Origin: Streptomyces sp. NBC_01268
Lineage (GTDB): Bacteria; Actinomycetota; Actinomycetes; Streptomycetales; Streptomycetaceae
Direction of reading: 5' to 3'
NCBI RefSeq assembly: GCF_036240795.1
Contig: NZ_CP108454.1
Coordinates: forward strand, 1,860,001-1,924,000
Length of the DNA stretch: 64,000 nucleotides
Position numbers and translations under genes: made by a program. Position 1 is the first letter of the stretch. The number at the start of each line of letters is the position of its first letter. This document shows positions 35,784 to 43,471 of the stretch, piece by piece. The notes beneath the pieces were generated by a model that saw only the letters and a list, made by a program, of their open reading frames with translations, was not told the origin of the DNA and did no database searches.

Positions 35784-36676
35784 CGGGTGCTCCCCTTCGC
35801 GTAGTGACGTTCGACGTAGTGCTGGACGATGGAGAGCGCCGTGGTGAGGAGGATGTACCAGGCGGTGGCGACCATCAGGAGCGGGACGACCCGCCCGTTG
35901 CGGCCGTAGACGACCTGGACCTGGTAGAAGAGCTCGCCGATCGCCATCACGGAGACGATCGAGGTGCCCTTGAAGAGCGAGATGATCTCGTTGGCGGCGT
36001 TGGGCAGGATCGAGCGCATGGCCTGCGGCAGCACGATCCGCCGCAGTTGCCGCAGCCGCGGGATGCCGAGCGAGGCCGCGGCCTCCAGCTGGCCGCCGTC
36101 GACGGCGAGCACGCCGCCGCGGACGATCTCCGCCGCGTACGCGGCCTGGTGCAGCGCCAGGCCGAGGACGGCGGCGCTCATCGCGCCGACCAGGCCCATG
36201 GTGTCGAAGGAGAAGAGGCTCGGCCCGAACGGGATGCCGAAGCTGAGCTCCTTGTAGAGGTAGGCCAGGTTGAACCAGAACAGCAGCTGGACGATGAGCG
36301 GGATCGACCGGAAGGCCCAGATGTAGCCGAAGGCGACCGCCTTGAGGAAGGGGCTCGCGGACAGGCGCATGAACGCGAGCACGATCCCGAGGCCGAAGCC
36401 GAGGGCGGTGCCGTAGAAGGTGAGCTGGAGGGTGACCCAGACCGCCCTGAGGATGGCTTCGGCCGTGAAGAAGCGGGCGAAGACGTCCCACTCCCAGCCG
36501 GGGTTGGTGATCAGGCCGTTGAGGAACTGGGCGAGGACGACGGCGGTGGCGACGACCGCGACCCAGCGCCAGGGGTGCCGTACGGGCACCACCTTGAGGA
36601 CGGCGGGGTCCGCGGGGTCGGCCGCGGCGGCCGGTCGCGGGGGCACGTCGACCGGTGGATCACTGGTGAGAGACAT
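35780..36676 (-). CDS. Polar amino-acid ABC transporter permease 1
   Basis: 298 residues; a Pro/Ala-rich cytoplasmic N-terminus then about five or six helices. The coupling-helix motif is HQAAYAAEIVRGGVLAVDGGQLEAAASLGIPRLRQLRRIVLPQAMRSILPNAANEIISLFKGTSIVS, the EAA loop of His/Glu-type permeases. It overlaps the ATPase gene by 4 bp. A 172-bp spacer with short direct repeats separates it from the oxidoreductase gene upstream. Confidence 0.94.
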   Translation of the reverse strand: MSLTSDPPVDVPPRPAAAADPADPAVLKVVPVRHPWRWVAVVATAVVLAQFLNGLITNPGWEWDVFARFFTAEAILRAVWVTLQLTFYGTALGFGLGIVLAFMRLSASPFLKAVAFGYIWAFRSIPLIVQLLFWFNLAYLYKELSFGIPFGPSLFSFDTMGLVGAMSAAVLGLALHQAAYAAEIVRGGVLAVDGGQLEAAASLGIPRLRQLRRIVLPQAMRSILPNAANEIISLFKGTSIVSVMAIGELFYQVQVVYGRNGRVVPLLMVATAWYILLTTALSIVQHYVERHYAKGSTR

Positions 36677-36848
36677 GGGCGTACCTCGGTACGAGAGGAG
36701 GGGCGGGGAGGTCCGCAGGAACGGACAGGGCCGCAGGAACGGGCAGGGCCGGCGGGTCGGGCGGGTCGGGCGGGGCCGACCGAGCGGACGGGGGCTGACG
36801 GAGCAGAGGGCGCGGACGGAGCAGAGGGAGCGGACGGGGGGCCGGCGC
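36677..36848. other. Spacer with degenerate direct repeats
   Basis: The 172-bp gap between permease 1 and the FAD/NAD(P) gene contains repeated CCGCAGGAACGG-like and GCGGACGGAGCAGAGGG-like stretches. No gene, clear promoter or hairpin was seen. Confidence 0.5.
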
Positions 36849-38693
36849 TCAGCGCGCGGGCACCGCCTCCGGCACCGCTTCGGGCTCCGGCGCGGGCGTC
36901 GTACAGGACAGGTCGCGCAGCAGCGCGAGCGCGGTCCGGGCGGTCCGGTCGTTCTGCCGGAAGGCGAAGCCTCCCGTGCGCGGCCGGGTGAAGGCGCCGC
37001 CCGCCCGCGCGGTGGTGTGCGGTCCGAGCGCGAAGTGCCGCGGGTGCGGCCGTCCGTCGCGCCCCAGGACCCTCCCGTCGTCCGGGTCGACGGCGAGCAG
37101 CCCGGCGTCGGTGGAGCGGGCGCCGTCCTCGTACAGGGCGCGCAGCAGCGGGCTGCCGGTGCGCTTCAGGGTGGGGTCGGGCAGCCGGGCCTCGACCAGG
37201 GCGCGGGCCTCGGTCCACTCCCCCGGCACGCTCGCGGAGGAGGCGCGGAAGACGCCCCGCTCCTCGTCGGTCTCGACGGTGACGTCCGCGCCGAGGAAGC
37301 GGACGAGTCCGGCGTCGGAGAGGGCGAGCAGCTGGCGCAGCCGGGGGCCGGGCGGGCCGGAGGCGAGGTAGCTGAAGAAGCCGTGCCACCAGTTGCCCGG
37401 GTCGCCGAGGTCGCCGAGGCGCAGCAGTTGCCCGTAGACGGAGAGCACGGCGTCGAAGACGGCCAGGTCCGGGCTGTGGGCGGGGTCGTGGCGGCGGTCG
37501 AGGTCGGCGGCTATGTAGCGGCGCAGCCCGTCCTGGAGGGCGTCGCCGGAGCTGTGCCGCACCCCGGCCAGCGGGTGGTCGAGGGCGTCCAGGTCGAGCC
37601 GGTCGGCCGGGTCGGGCACGGCGGCGGCGACCAGCACGTCGAGCTCGGGGGAGCCGGGGGCGGCGGCGGTGTACTTCTCCTCGAAGTCGGTCCAGGCGAC
37701 GCCGGTCCGCTCGGGGTGGGCGGCGAACAGGCGGTGGTAGTGGGCCCAGCCGAGCTCCTTCTCGACGAGCGGCCGGACGTCGCGCCGGAAGTCGCGCGGG
37801 CCGGGCCGGCCGAGCAGCGCGTCGACCTCGGCGGGGCCGAAGAAGCGGGGCAGCGGCGGGTGTTCGCCGTCGAGCTCGTAGCCGATCTTGGAGTGGTACG
37901 GGACGCCCCGCCGCGATCCGACGTGGAGCACCGGCTCGCGGCCGGACGGGCGGTAGACGAGCCGGTCGTCCCGCTGTTCGTACGTGCCGCCGCGGCCCTC
38001 GGTGAGGAGCACCATGAGGTCGATGAAGGCGAGGCCGAAGCCGCGGACCAGGACGGGTTCGCCGGCGGGCAGTGCGGACAGGTCGGTGTCGGCGGTGAAG
38101 TCGGGCGGCAGGTGGACGAGGCCGTGGCGGGCGGCGAAGTCGCCGAGCTCGCGCTGGTGTTCGTCGGGGTGGGCGTCGAGGTGCCCGAGGGCGAGGACGA
38201 CCAGGTCGGCGGTGAGCGGCACGGCGTGTCCGTCGAGCCACACGCGCTGGCGGCCGTCGCGGGGTCCGGTGACGCGCAGCGCGGTGGTGGGGTGCTCGTG
38301 GACGGTGACGGAGGCCGGGAGCGCGGCGCGGGCCCGCTCGTAGACCCAGCGCAGGTAGGCACCCTGCTGGGGGCGGCTGGGGAAGGTGCGGCCGTCGAGG
38401 CCGGCCCATTCGGCGAGGGTGGGTCCGGGCCGTACGGGGCCTTCGATGGTCACGGTCTCGTCGGTGAACATGGTGACGTCCTCGGCCTGGGAGTTCATCC
38501 AGAGCAGCGGGGACTGGGAGGTGCGCCAGATCCGGCCGCCGCCGGCCGGGTACGGGTCGACGAGGTGCAGGTCGAGGGGGTGGTCCCCGTACAGCTCGGG
38601 CAGGTTGGCGGCGAGCCGTTCGAGGAAGCCGGTGCCGCGGGGCCCGGCGCCGACGACCACGAGCGAGCGGCGTCCGGCGTCCGGCCGGCTCAT
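36849..38693 (-). CDS. FAD/NAD(P)-binding protein, PF13454 type
   Basis: 614 residues, cytoplasmic. Dinucleotide-binding motif LVVVGAGPRGTGFLERLAANLP at residues 10-31, followed by HLVDPYPAGGGRIWRTSQSPLLWMNSQAEDVTMFTDE, as in the FAD-NAD(P)-binding family PF13454. A second nucleotide motif is VLVRGFGLAFIDLMVLLTEGRGG near residue 215. These proteins resemble N-hydroxylating or thiol-modifying monooxygenases and are often encoded with amino-acid importers in actinobacteria. The gene sits between the two permease genes and overlaps permease 2 by ATGA, so it probably processes the imported compound. The exact reaction is unknown. Confidence 0.85.
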   Translation of the reverse strand: MSRPDAGRRSLVVVGAGPRGTGFLERLAANLPELYGDHPLDLHLVDPYPAGGGRIWRTSQSPLLWMNSQAEDVTMFTDETVTIEGPVRPGPTLAEWAGLDGRTFPSRPQQGAYLRWVYERARAALPASVTVHEHPTTALRVTGPRDGRQRVWLDGHAVPLTADLVVLALGHLDAHPDEHQRELGDFAARHGLVHLPPDFTADTDLSALPAGEPVLVRGFGLAFIDLMVLLTEGRGGTYEQRDDRLVYRPSGREPVLHVGSRRGVPYHSKIGYELDGEHPPLPRFFGPAEVDALLGRPGPRDFRRDVRPLVEKELGWAHYHRLFAAHPERTGVAWTDFEEKYTAAAPGSPELDVLVAAAVPDPADRLDLDALDHPLAGVRHSSGDALQDGLRRYIAADLDRRHDPAHSPDLAVFDAVLSVYGQLLRLGDLGDPGNWWHGFFSYLASGPPGPRLRQLLALSDAGLVRFLGADVTVETDEERGVFRASSASVPGEWTEARALVEARLPDPTLKRTGSPLLRALYEDGARSTDAGLLAVDPDDGRVLGRDGRPHPRHFALGPHTTARAGGAFTRPRTGGFAFRQNDRTARTALALLRDLSCTTPAPEPEAVPEAVPAR

Positions 38694-39541
38694 CGGGCAC
38701 CCGCCGTCCCGCGGGCGTAGTGCCGCTCGACGTAGTGCTGTCCGACGCTGAGGACGGAGGTGACCAGGACGTACCAGAGGGTGGCGACCACGAGCATCGG
38801 GATGACCTGGTAGGTGGCGTGGTAGACGAGCTGGACGGAGTAGAGGAGGTCCTGCACGGCGATGACGGAGACGATCGAGGTGCCCTTGAGGGTGCCGATG
38901 AGCATGTTCCCGGCGGGCGGGACGATGGCGCGCATCGCCTGCGGCAGCACGATGCGGGTGAGCCGGCGGCCGCGGCCGAGGCCGAGGGACTGGGCGGCCT
39001 CGATCTGCCCGCGGTCGACGGAGAGGATCCCGCCGCGGACGACCTCGGCGGCGTAGGCGGCCTCGTGGAGGGTGAGGCCGATGACGGCGACGGAGACGGG
39101 GCCGAGGAGGTTGACCGTGTGGACGCCGAGGATCGTCGGGTAGAGCACGCCGATGTTGAACCAGAACAGCAGCTGGACCAGGATCGGCGTGGAGCGGAAG
39201 AACCACACGTATCCCCAGCTCACCGCGCGCAGCACGGGGTTGTCGGAGAGCCGCATGACGGCGAGCAGGGTGCCGAGGACGAAGCCCAGGGCCATCACGA
39301 GGGCGGTGAGCCACAGGGTGAGGCCGAGTCCGCGCAGCACGGACGTGGAGGTGAAGTAGGCGCCGACCACGTCCCACTGGAAGGCGCGGTTGGTGGCGAC
39401 GGAGACGAGGCCGAGCGCGACGAGGAGGAGGACGGCCGCGGCCGCGGTCCACTGGCCGGTGCGGCGGGCGGGGACGATGCGCGGCGCCGGTTCGGTGTCG
39501 GGCGGGGCGGTGACAGGGGTCTTGGTGAGGATCGCGGACAT
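38690..39541 (-). CDS. Polar amino-acid ABC transporter permease 2
   Basis: 283 residues from ATG 39541 (GGAG 8 nt upstream). The EAA motif is HEAAYAAEVVRGGILSVDRGQIEAAQSLGLGRGRRLTRIVLPQAMRAIVPPAGNMLIGTLKGTSIVS. It is clearly paralogous to permease 1 and ends with the same VERHYA tail, so the pair can form a heterodimer as in TcyL/TcyM. An in-frame GTG at 39628 with a perfect AGGAGG 7 nt upstream would add 29 basic residues (including AHSRVRSVSG); which start is used is uncertain. It heads the leftward arm of the divergon. Confidence 0.9.
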   Translation of the reverse strand: MSAILTKTPVTAPPDTEPAPRIVPARRTGQWTAAAAVLLLVALGLVSVATNRAFQWDVVGAYFTSTSVLRGLGLTLWLTALVMALGFVLGTLLAVMRLSDNPVLRAVSWGYVWFFRSTPILVQLLFWFNIGVLYPTILGVHTVNLLGPVSVAVIGLTLHEAAYAAEVVRGGILSVDRGQIEAAQSLGLGRGRRLTRIVLPQAMRAIVPPAGNMLIGTLKGTSIVSVIAVQDLLYSVQLVYHATYQVIPMLVVATLWYVLVTSVLSVGQHYVERHYARGTAGAR

Positions 39542-39641
39542 GGCGAAGGCTCCGTGGATGCCAGAGACGGATCGAACACGGGAGTGCGCCTTCACGCGCG
39601 GTGAGCCGCGGCCCGAGCCCCTCAGCACGGTCCGCCTCCTC

Positions 39642-39672
39642 AACGTAGTCGGCGGGCACGGAGTGCTGTCAA
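39642..39672 (-). promoter_or_regulatory. Leftward promoter of the transporter arm
   Basis: On the minus strand, TTGACA (39672-39667) and TACGTT (39647-39642) are 19 bp apart. The expected start lies just before the GTG at 39628 and about 100 nt before the ATG at 39541. Confidence 0.5.
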
Positions 39673-39708
39673 GTCCGTCCGGAGTGTGAGCCGTTCGTCT
39701 CATCACGG

Positions 39709-39737
39709 TTGACGGGGAAACGGATGCCTGTTCCACT
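39709..39737 (+). promoter_or_regulatory. Possible rightward promoter of the leader-peptide transcript
   Basis: TTGACG (39709-39714) is followed after 17 bp by TCCACT, a poor -10, 6 nt before the leader ATG at 39744. The -35 is good; the rest is weak. Confidence 0.35.
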
Positions 39738-39743
39738 TGGGCC

Positions 39744-39815
39744 ATGTATTCGCAGCAGTGGCTGGTCACGCGCTCCCACATCGACTTCGGTCGCGTGTGG
39801 TCCTCTTCCTGTTGA
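39744..39815 (+). CDS. Cys-ended leader peptide (upstream ORF)
   Basis: A 23-codon ORF starts MYSQQWLV and continues TRSHIDFGRVWSSSC, then TGA. The pattern R-x-H-I/V-D-x-x-R-V-x-S-x-x-C just before the stop is the one I know from streptomycete 'putative leader peptide' genes that precede sulfur-assimilation and cysteine/methionine-related operons. It lies 140 bp upstream of the GNAT and binding-protein genes at 39956-41415. Ribosome behaviour at the terminal Cys codon would report cysteine supply and set expression of the operon. The peptide itself is probably not a functional product. Recognition rests on the motif and position. Confidence 0.72.
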   Translation: MYSQQWLVTRSHIDFGRVWSSSC

Positions 39816-39955
39816 GCCGACCCCCTGCTTCCTCCTGTCCGCGTGCTGTTCTCCCGCGGCGCCTTCACCTGCGCACGTCCGTGAGTGCCTGAGCTCGACT
39901 CCCCTCGTCCTGCCCCGCCTTTCACCTCCTTCCCTACTTGTTCCGTAGGAAATCC

Positions 39956-40435
39956 ATGACCTTCGCGCTGTCCGTGCACCGGACCACGACCACCGACCCC
40001 TTGGCACGCCCGCTGCTCGACGAGCTGGCGTACGAGTACACGACCCGGTACGGCTCCTCGGAGGACCTGCGCCGCTACCCGGCGGAGGAGTTCGCCCCGC
40101 CTCGGGGGGCGTTCCTGCTGCTCCTGGAGCAGGGGCGGCCCGTCGCCGGCGGCGCCTACCGCCGCTACGACGAGCACACCGCCGAGCTGAAGCGGATCTG
40201 GACCCACTCGGCGCACCGCAGGCGCGGTCTCGCCCGCCGGGTCCTGACCGTGCTCGAACGGGAGGCCGCCGACCGCGGCTACACCCGGATCTACCTGACC
40301 ACCGGCCCGCGCCAGCCCGAGGCCAAGGGCCTCTACCTGGCGACCGGATACCGCCCCCTCTTCGACGTCGCCGCCGATCCCGAGTCGATCGGGCCGCTGC
40401 CGTTCGAGAAGTACCTGGAGACCCCGAAGCCATGA
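39956..40435 (+). CDS. GNAT-family N-acetyltransferase of the amino-acid importer cluster
   Basis: 159 residues. Acetyl-CoA-binding motif LKRIWTHSAHRRRGLARRVLTVLEREAADRGY (about residues 80-112) and the C-terminal GPRQPEAKGLYLATGYRPLF. The ATG has AGGAAA upstream. The stop overlaps the start of binding protein 2 by ATGA, so acetyltransferase and uptake are coupled. In Bacillus the analogous YtmI (SnaA) acetylates S-substituted cysteines imported by TcyJKLMN; the same layout here suggests the enzyme acetylates the imported amino acid, which is inference. Confidence 0.88.
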   Translation: MTFALSVHRTTTTDPLARPLLDELAYEYTTRYGSSEDLRRYPAEEFAPPRGAFLLLLEQGRPVAGGAYRRYDEHTAELKRIWTHSAHRRRGLARRVLTVLEREAADRGYTRIYLTTGPRQPEAKGLYLATGYRPLFDVAADPESIGPLPFEKYLETPKP

Positions 40436-41415
40436 GCACCACGCGTACCCAGCGCACCACGCGTACGAAGCGCACCACCGCCCTGCTCGCCCTGACCGCC
40501 GCGGCGGGCCTGGCCCTCACGGCGTGCGCCGGCGGGGAACCGGTGGCGGCCCCCGCCGGCGCGACGGGGAAGGGGGGCGCGCAGGGCGCGCTCCCGAAGG
40601 AGGACGTGGTGACGGGGGTGAAGAAGAACGAGGCCGCGGCGAAGCTGCTGCCGGCCGACGTGAGACGGCGCGGCGGTCTGACCCTCGCCACCTCGGTGGG
40701 CACCCCGCCCAGCTCGGCCTACCTGCCGGACGGGAAGACCGTCGCCGGCCTGGACGCCGACTTCGCGCAGGCCGTGGCGAAGGCGCTCGGCCTGGAGGTG
40801 AAGACCGAGGTCGCCGGCTTCGAGGCCATCCTGCCGGCGCTCGGCAGCGGCAAGTACGACATCGGCATGGGCAACTTCGGCGTGACGGAGGAGCGGCGCA
40901 AGACGATCGACTTCGTCACGTACATCAACGACGGGCAGGGCTTCGCGGCCCGCTCCGACGCGAAGCTGACGGACGTCACCGACCTCACGCAGCTCTGCGG
41001 CCTGAAGGTGGCCACCGGGGCGGGCACCACTTTCGAGCGGACCCTGGAGAAGAACAAGGAGCGGTGCGCGAAGGCCGGCAAGGAGCCGTACGAGGTGAAC
41101 GTCTTCGCCGACACGTCGGCGGGCTGGCTGGCGCTCCAGCAGGGCCGCAGCGACGTGCTGATGAGCACCATCAACGGCATCCGGTACGCGGTGACCCAGC
41201 AGCCGGGCACGAAGTTCCTCAACGAGTACCGGCGCCTCGACGTCGGCTTCGCCTTCAAGAAGGGCTCGGCGCTCACGCCGGCCTTCCAGGCCGCGGTGAA
41301 CGGCCTGAAGGCGGACGGGACCTACGACCGGATCCTGAAGAAGTGGGGCGTCTCCGCCTCGGGGATCGCCGAGTCGCGGATCTCCCCTCCGGAGATCCCG
41401 GCGCCGACGAGGTGA
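40432..41415 (+). CDS. Polar amino-acid ABC transporter substrate-binding lipoprotein, SBP 2
   Basis: 327 residues. Lipobox LTAC with Cys32; family 3 solute-binding domain with GGLTLATSVGTPPSSAYLPDGKTVAGLDADFAQAVAKALG, YDIGMGNFGVTEERRKTIDFVTY and WLALQQGRSDVLMSTINGIRYAV. It is paralogous to SBP 1 at 33856-34839, and has the same length. It contains two extra Cys (QLCGLK and KERCAK) that could form a disulfide. No permease or ATPase follows it, so it must use those of the leftward arm. Confidence 0.93.
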   Translation: MSTTRTQRTTRTKRTTALLALTAAAGLALTACAGGEPVAAPAGATGKGGAQGALPKEDVVTGVKKNEAAAKLLPADVRRRGGLTLATSVGTPPSSAYLPDGKTVAGLDADFAQAVAKALGLEVKTEVAGFEAILPALGSGKYDIGMGNFGVTEERRKTIDFVTYINDGQGFAARSDAKLTDVTDLTQLCGLKVATGAGTTFERTLEKNKERCAKAGKEPYEVNVFADTSAGWLALQQGRSDVLMSTINGIRYAVTQQPGTKFLNEYRRLDVGFAFKKGSALTPAFQAAVNGLKADGTYDRILKKWGVSASGIAESRISPPEIPAPTR

Positions 41416-41421
41416 CGACCG

Positions 41422-41453
41422 CCGCCGGGCCCCGCCGCACCGGGGCCCGGCGG
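41422..41453. terminator. Perfect 13-bp hairpin between convergent genes
   Basis: CCGCCGGGCCCCG (41422-41434) pairs with CGGGGCCCGGCGG (41441-41453), 6-nt loop. It separates SBP 2 and the convergent DUF5685 gene. Confidence 0.75.
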
Positions 41454-41457
41454 CCCG

Positions 41458-42690
41458 TCAGCAGTCGCAGGGGCAGCAGCAGTCACAGCCGCCGCAGTCG
41501 CAGTTGCAGTTGCCGCAGTCGCCGTTGTGGCAACAGCCCTCGCGCTTCTTGCGGGACCAGGGGCCCTCGTACTTCTCGGCGCAGCAGATCTGGCAGGTGC
41601 AGAACAGCCAGGTGAAGGCGGCGCACCCGGCGAGGAAGCCGCGCGGCTCGGGCCGGTGCGGCCCGCCGCCACCGCCGCCGCCGCCGTGGAAGGGCGGCAC
41701 CCCGCCCGGTCCTCCGGGGCCGCCCGGCTTGGCGAGCGGGTCGCCCGGTCCGTACGGGCCGGGCTGCGCGTACGGGTTCCCCGGCACCGGCCCGCCGTAC
41801 GGCTGCCCCGGCCCCGGCGCCCCGTGGGCGCAGCTCGTCGTGCCGAAGGCCCGGTCGACGGAGGTGCGCAGCTCGTGGGCGAGGAGGACGTGGGCGAGCC
41901 GCCCGTCGGCGAACTCCGCGTCCTTCAGCGCGAGCCGGATGCCGTGCAGGGCGTCGTCGGCGAGCCTGCGCGCCTCGTCGCGGGAGGTCCCGGTCGCGGT
42001 GAGCGGGTTCCAGGACCCGGCGGCGGCGTCGGCGGCCTGGTCCTCGACGGCGTCGAGGAGGTGGGCGAGGCGCCCGAAGAGGCGTCCTGCCTCGGCGAGC
42101 GGCTCGGCGTTGCCGGGGCGGCCGGCGAGGACGGCGGTGTGCGCGAAGGCGGCGGCGGTCGCCGTCTCGGTGGGCTCGGTGACGGCGAGCAGCGGGGTGC
42201 CGGGCCCGGCGAGTGCCTCGATGCCGGTCTGCCGGTCGACGGCGTCGACCAGGACGGCGGTGTCGAAGCCGAGCTCCCGGCCGGTGCGGGCGCCCGCCCG
42301 GTCCCAGGAGCGGGCGATGCGGCGGGCCGCGGCGGCGACCGGCCGGCGGGCCAACAGCCCGTCGCGGTCGGCGACGTGGTCGCGAACCTTGGCGGAGGCC
42401 AGCACCAGGGAGACGGCGGCGGCGAGCCGCGCTCCCTCGCCCCGGGCGACGGGCGCGGTCCGCATCGCCCGGAGCGGGCAGGGGCCCGCGGTGCGGCGGC
42501 CCGCCTCGGTGGCGCCGGTCTGAGCCTCCGTCAGGACCGAGACGATCAGGCCGTCGTAGTTGGTGACCACCCGGGCGAGCTGCCCGTGGTCGGCGCGAAG
42601 TGCCAGGCAGAGGCCGCAGAGATGGGCCATCCACTCGGTCCTGAGCCCCTCGGTGAGGCGGTGCGTGCAGGGTCTGACGATTCCGAACAA
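41458..42690 (-). CDS. DUF5685 protein with extreme Cys-rich C-terminal tail
   Basis: 410 residues. The helical N-terminal domain (HRLTEGLRTEWMAHLCGLCLALRADHG, TNYDGLIVSVLTEAQTG, CPLRAMRTAPVARGEGARLAAAVSLVLASAKVRDHVADRDG, then a second helical half to about residue 290) is the DUF5685 fold, unknown in function. After a Gly/Pro linker ([28 protein letters not shown]) comes FLAGCAAFTWLFCTCQICC and a final 25 residues with 12 Cys in CxC, CxxC and CCC groups. Such density fits a metal-binding, metallothionein-like tail, or membrane-proximal acylation of the LFCTCQICC part. The gene is divergent from sflA, 287 bp away. Confidence 0.88.
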   Translation of the reverse strand: MFGIVRPCTHRLTEGLRTEWMAHLCGLCLALRADHGQLARVVTNYDGLIVSVLTEAQTGATEAGRRTAGPCPLRAMRTAPVARGEGARLAAAVSLVLASAKVRDHVADRDGLLARRPVAAAARRIARSWDRAGARTGRELGFDTAVLVDAVDRQTGIEALAGPGTPLLAVTEPTETATAAAFAHTAVLAGRPGNAEPLAEAGRLFGRLAHLLDAVEDQAADAAAGSWNPLTATGTSRDEARRLADDALHGIRLALKDAEFADGRLAHVLLAHELRTSVDRAFGTTSCAHGAPGPGQPYGGPVPGNPYAQPGPYGPGDPLAKPGGPGGPGGVPPFHGGGGGGGGPHRPEPRGFLAGCAAFTWLFCTCQICCAEKYEGPWSRKKREGCCHNGDCGNCNCDCGGCDCCCPCDC

Positions 42691-42977
42691 GACATTCTCC
42701 CCCGTGGCTGCCCGGCGCGACGGTTCACCCGTACGCCCTCGTCGTCACCCTTCCGGCCCGACATTCATATTTTAAGTTGCGCTCCCCCGCCCGACCCCCC
42801 GTCAGCCCCGGCATACCGCAAGATCCCTGACGAATCGCCAGTTTTCGAACCTCACGTTCTGCACCAGTACCGTCACGAATCCCCTGCGCGCCGACTATCC
42901 ACTTGGCGCGCGATCCGCATCATGGACGACGATAGGGATTGCGGAACCACAAGTGACCGCGCTGAAAGGAGGCGTCC
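42691..42977. other. Divergent spacer between DUF5685 and sflA genes
   Basis: 287 bp, less GC-rich than the flanks, with no gene. AAAGGAGG before the sflA ATG is the only strong element; individual promoters could not be fixed. Confidence 0.5.
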
Positions 42978-43415
42978 ATGGGATCGGTGCGCAAGGCGAG
43001 TGCCTGGCTGGGACTCGTCGAGGACAACGACGAGCGTTACTACGACGACGAGTACGCCGACGGTGCCGAGAACGGCAGCGACGCCTGGGTGACGGACCCG
43101 CGGGTACGGGTGGCGACCGACACGGCGCAGGAGCACGGCCGTCGGATCGCCACCGTCTCCCCCGACGGGTTCCGGGACGCCCGGGGCATCGGCGAGCTGT
43201 TCCGGGACGGCGTCCCGGTGATCGTGAACCTGACCGCGATGGAGCCGAACGACGCCAAGCGCGTGGTCGACTTCGCCGCCGGTCTCGCCTTCGGCCTGCG
43301 CGGCTCGATCGAGCGGGTCGCCACCCGGGTCTTCCTGCTGACCCCGGCCGACACGCAGATCGTCAGCGGCGAGTCCGCCGGACGGTCGCAGGGCGGATTC
43401 TTCAACCAGAGCTGA
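42978..43415 (+). CDS. sflA: SepF-like cell-division protein (SflA type)
   Basis: 145 residues. A short acidic N-terminus ([24 protein letters not shown]) is followed by the SepF domain: [68 protein letters not shown]. SepF links FtsZ polymers to the membrane; streptomycetes carry SepF and SepF-like paralogues. This one stands alone, not in the division cluster, and its position matches the SflA locus as I recall it. It lacks a clear N-terminal amphipathic membrane helix beyond [13 protein letters not shown] strong ribosome site AAAGGAGG precedes the ATG. Confidence 0.87.
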   Translation: MGSVRKASAWLGLVEDNDERYYDDEYADGAENGSDAWVTDPRVRVATDTAQEHGRRIATVSPDGFRDARGIGELFRDGVPVIVNLTAMEPNDAKRVVDFAAGLAFGLRGSIERVATRVFLLTPADTQIVSGESAGRSQGGFFNQS

Positions 43416-43438
43416 CCCCCGCCGGGCTCGGCTCACCT

Positions 43439-43471
43439 CCGGCCCGGTCCTCCGTTCAGGACCGGGGCCGG
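43439..43471. terminator. Hairpin between sflA and the convergent MFS gene
   Basis: CCGGCCCGGTCCT (43439-43451) pairs with AGGACCGGGGCCGG (43458-43471) with one bulge and a 6-nt loop. The MFS stop codon lies at its loop edge. Confidence 0.65.
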
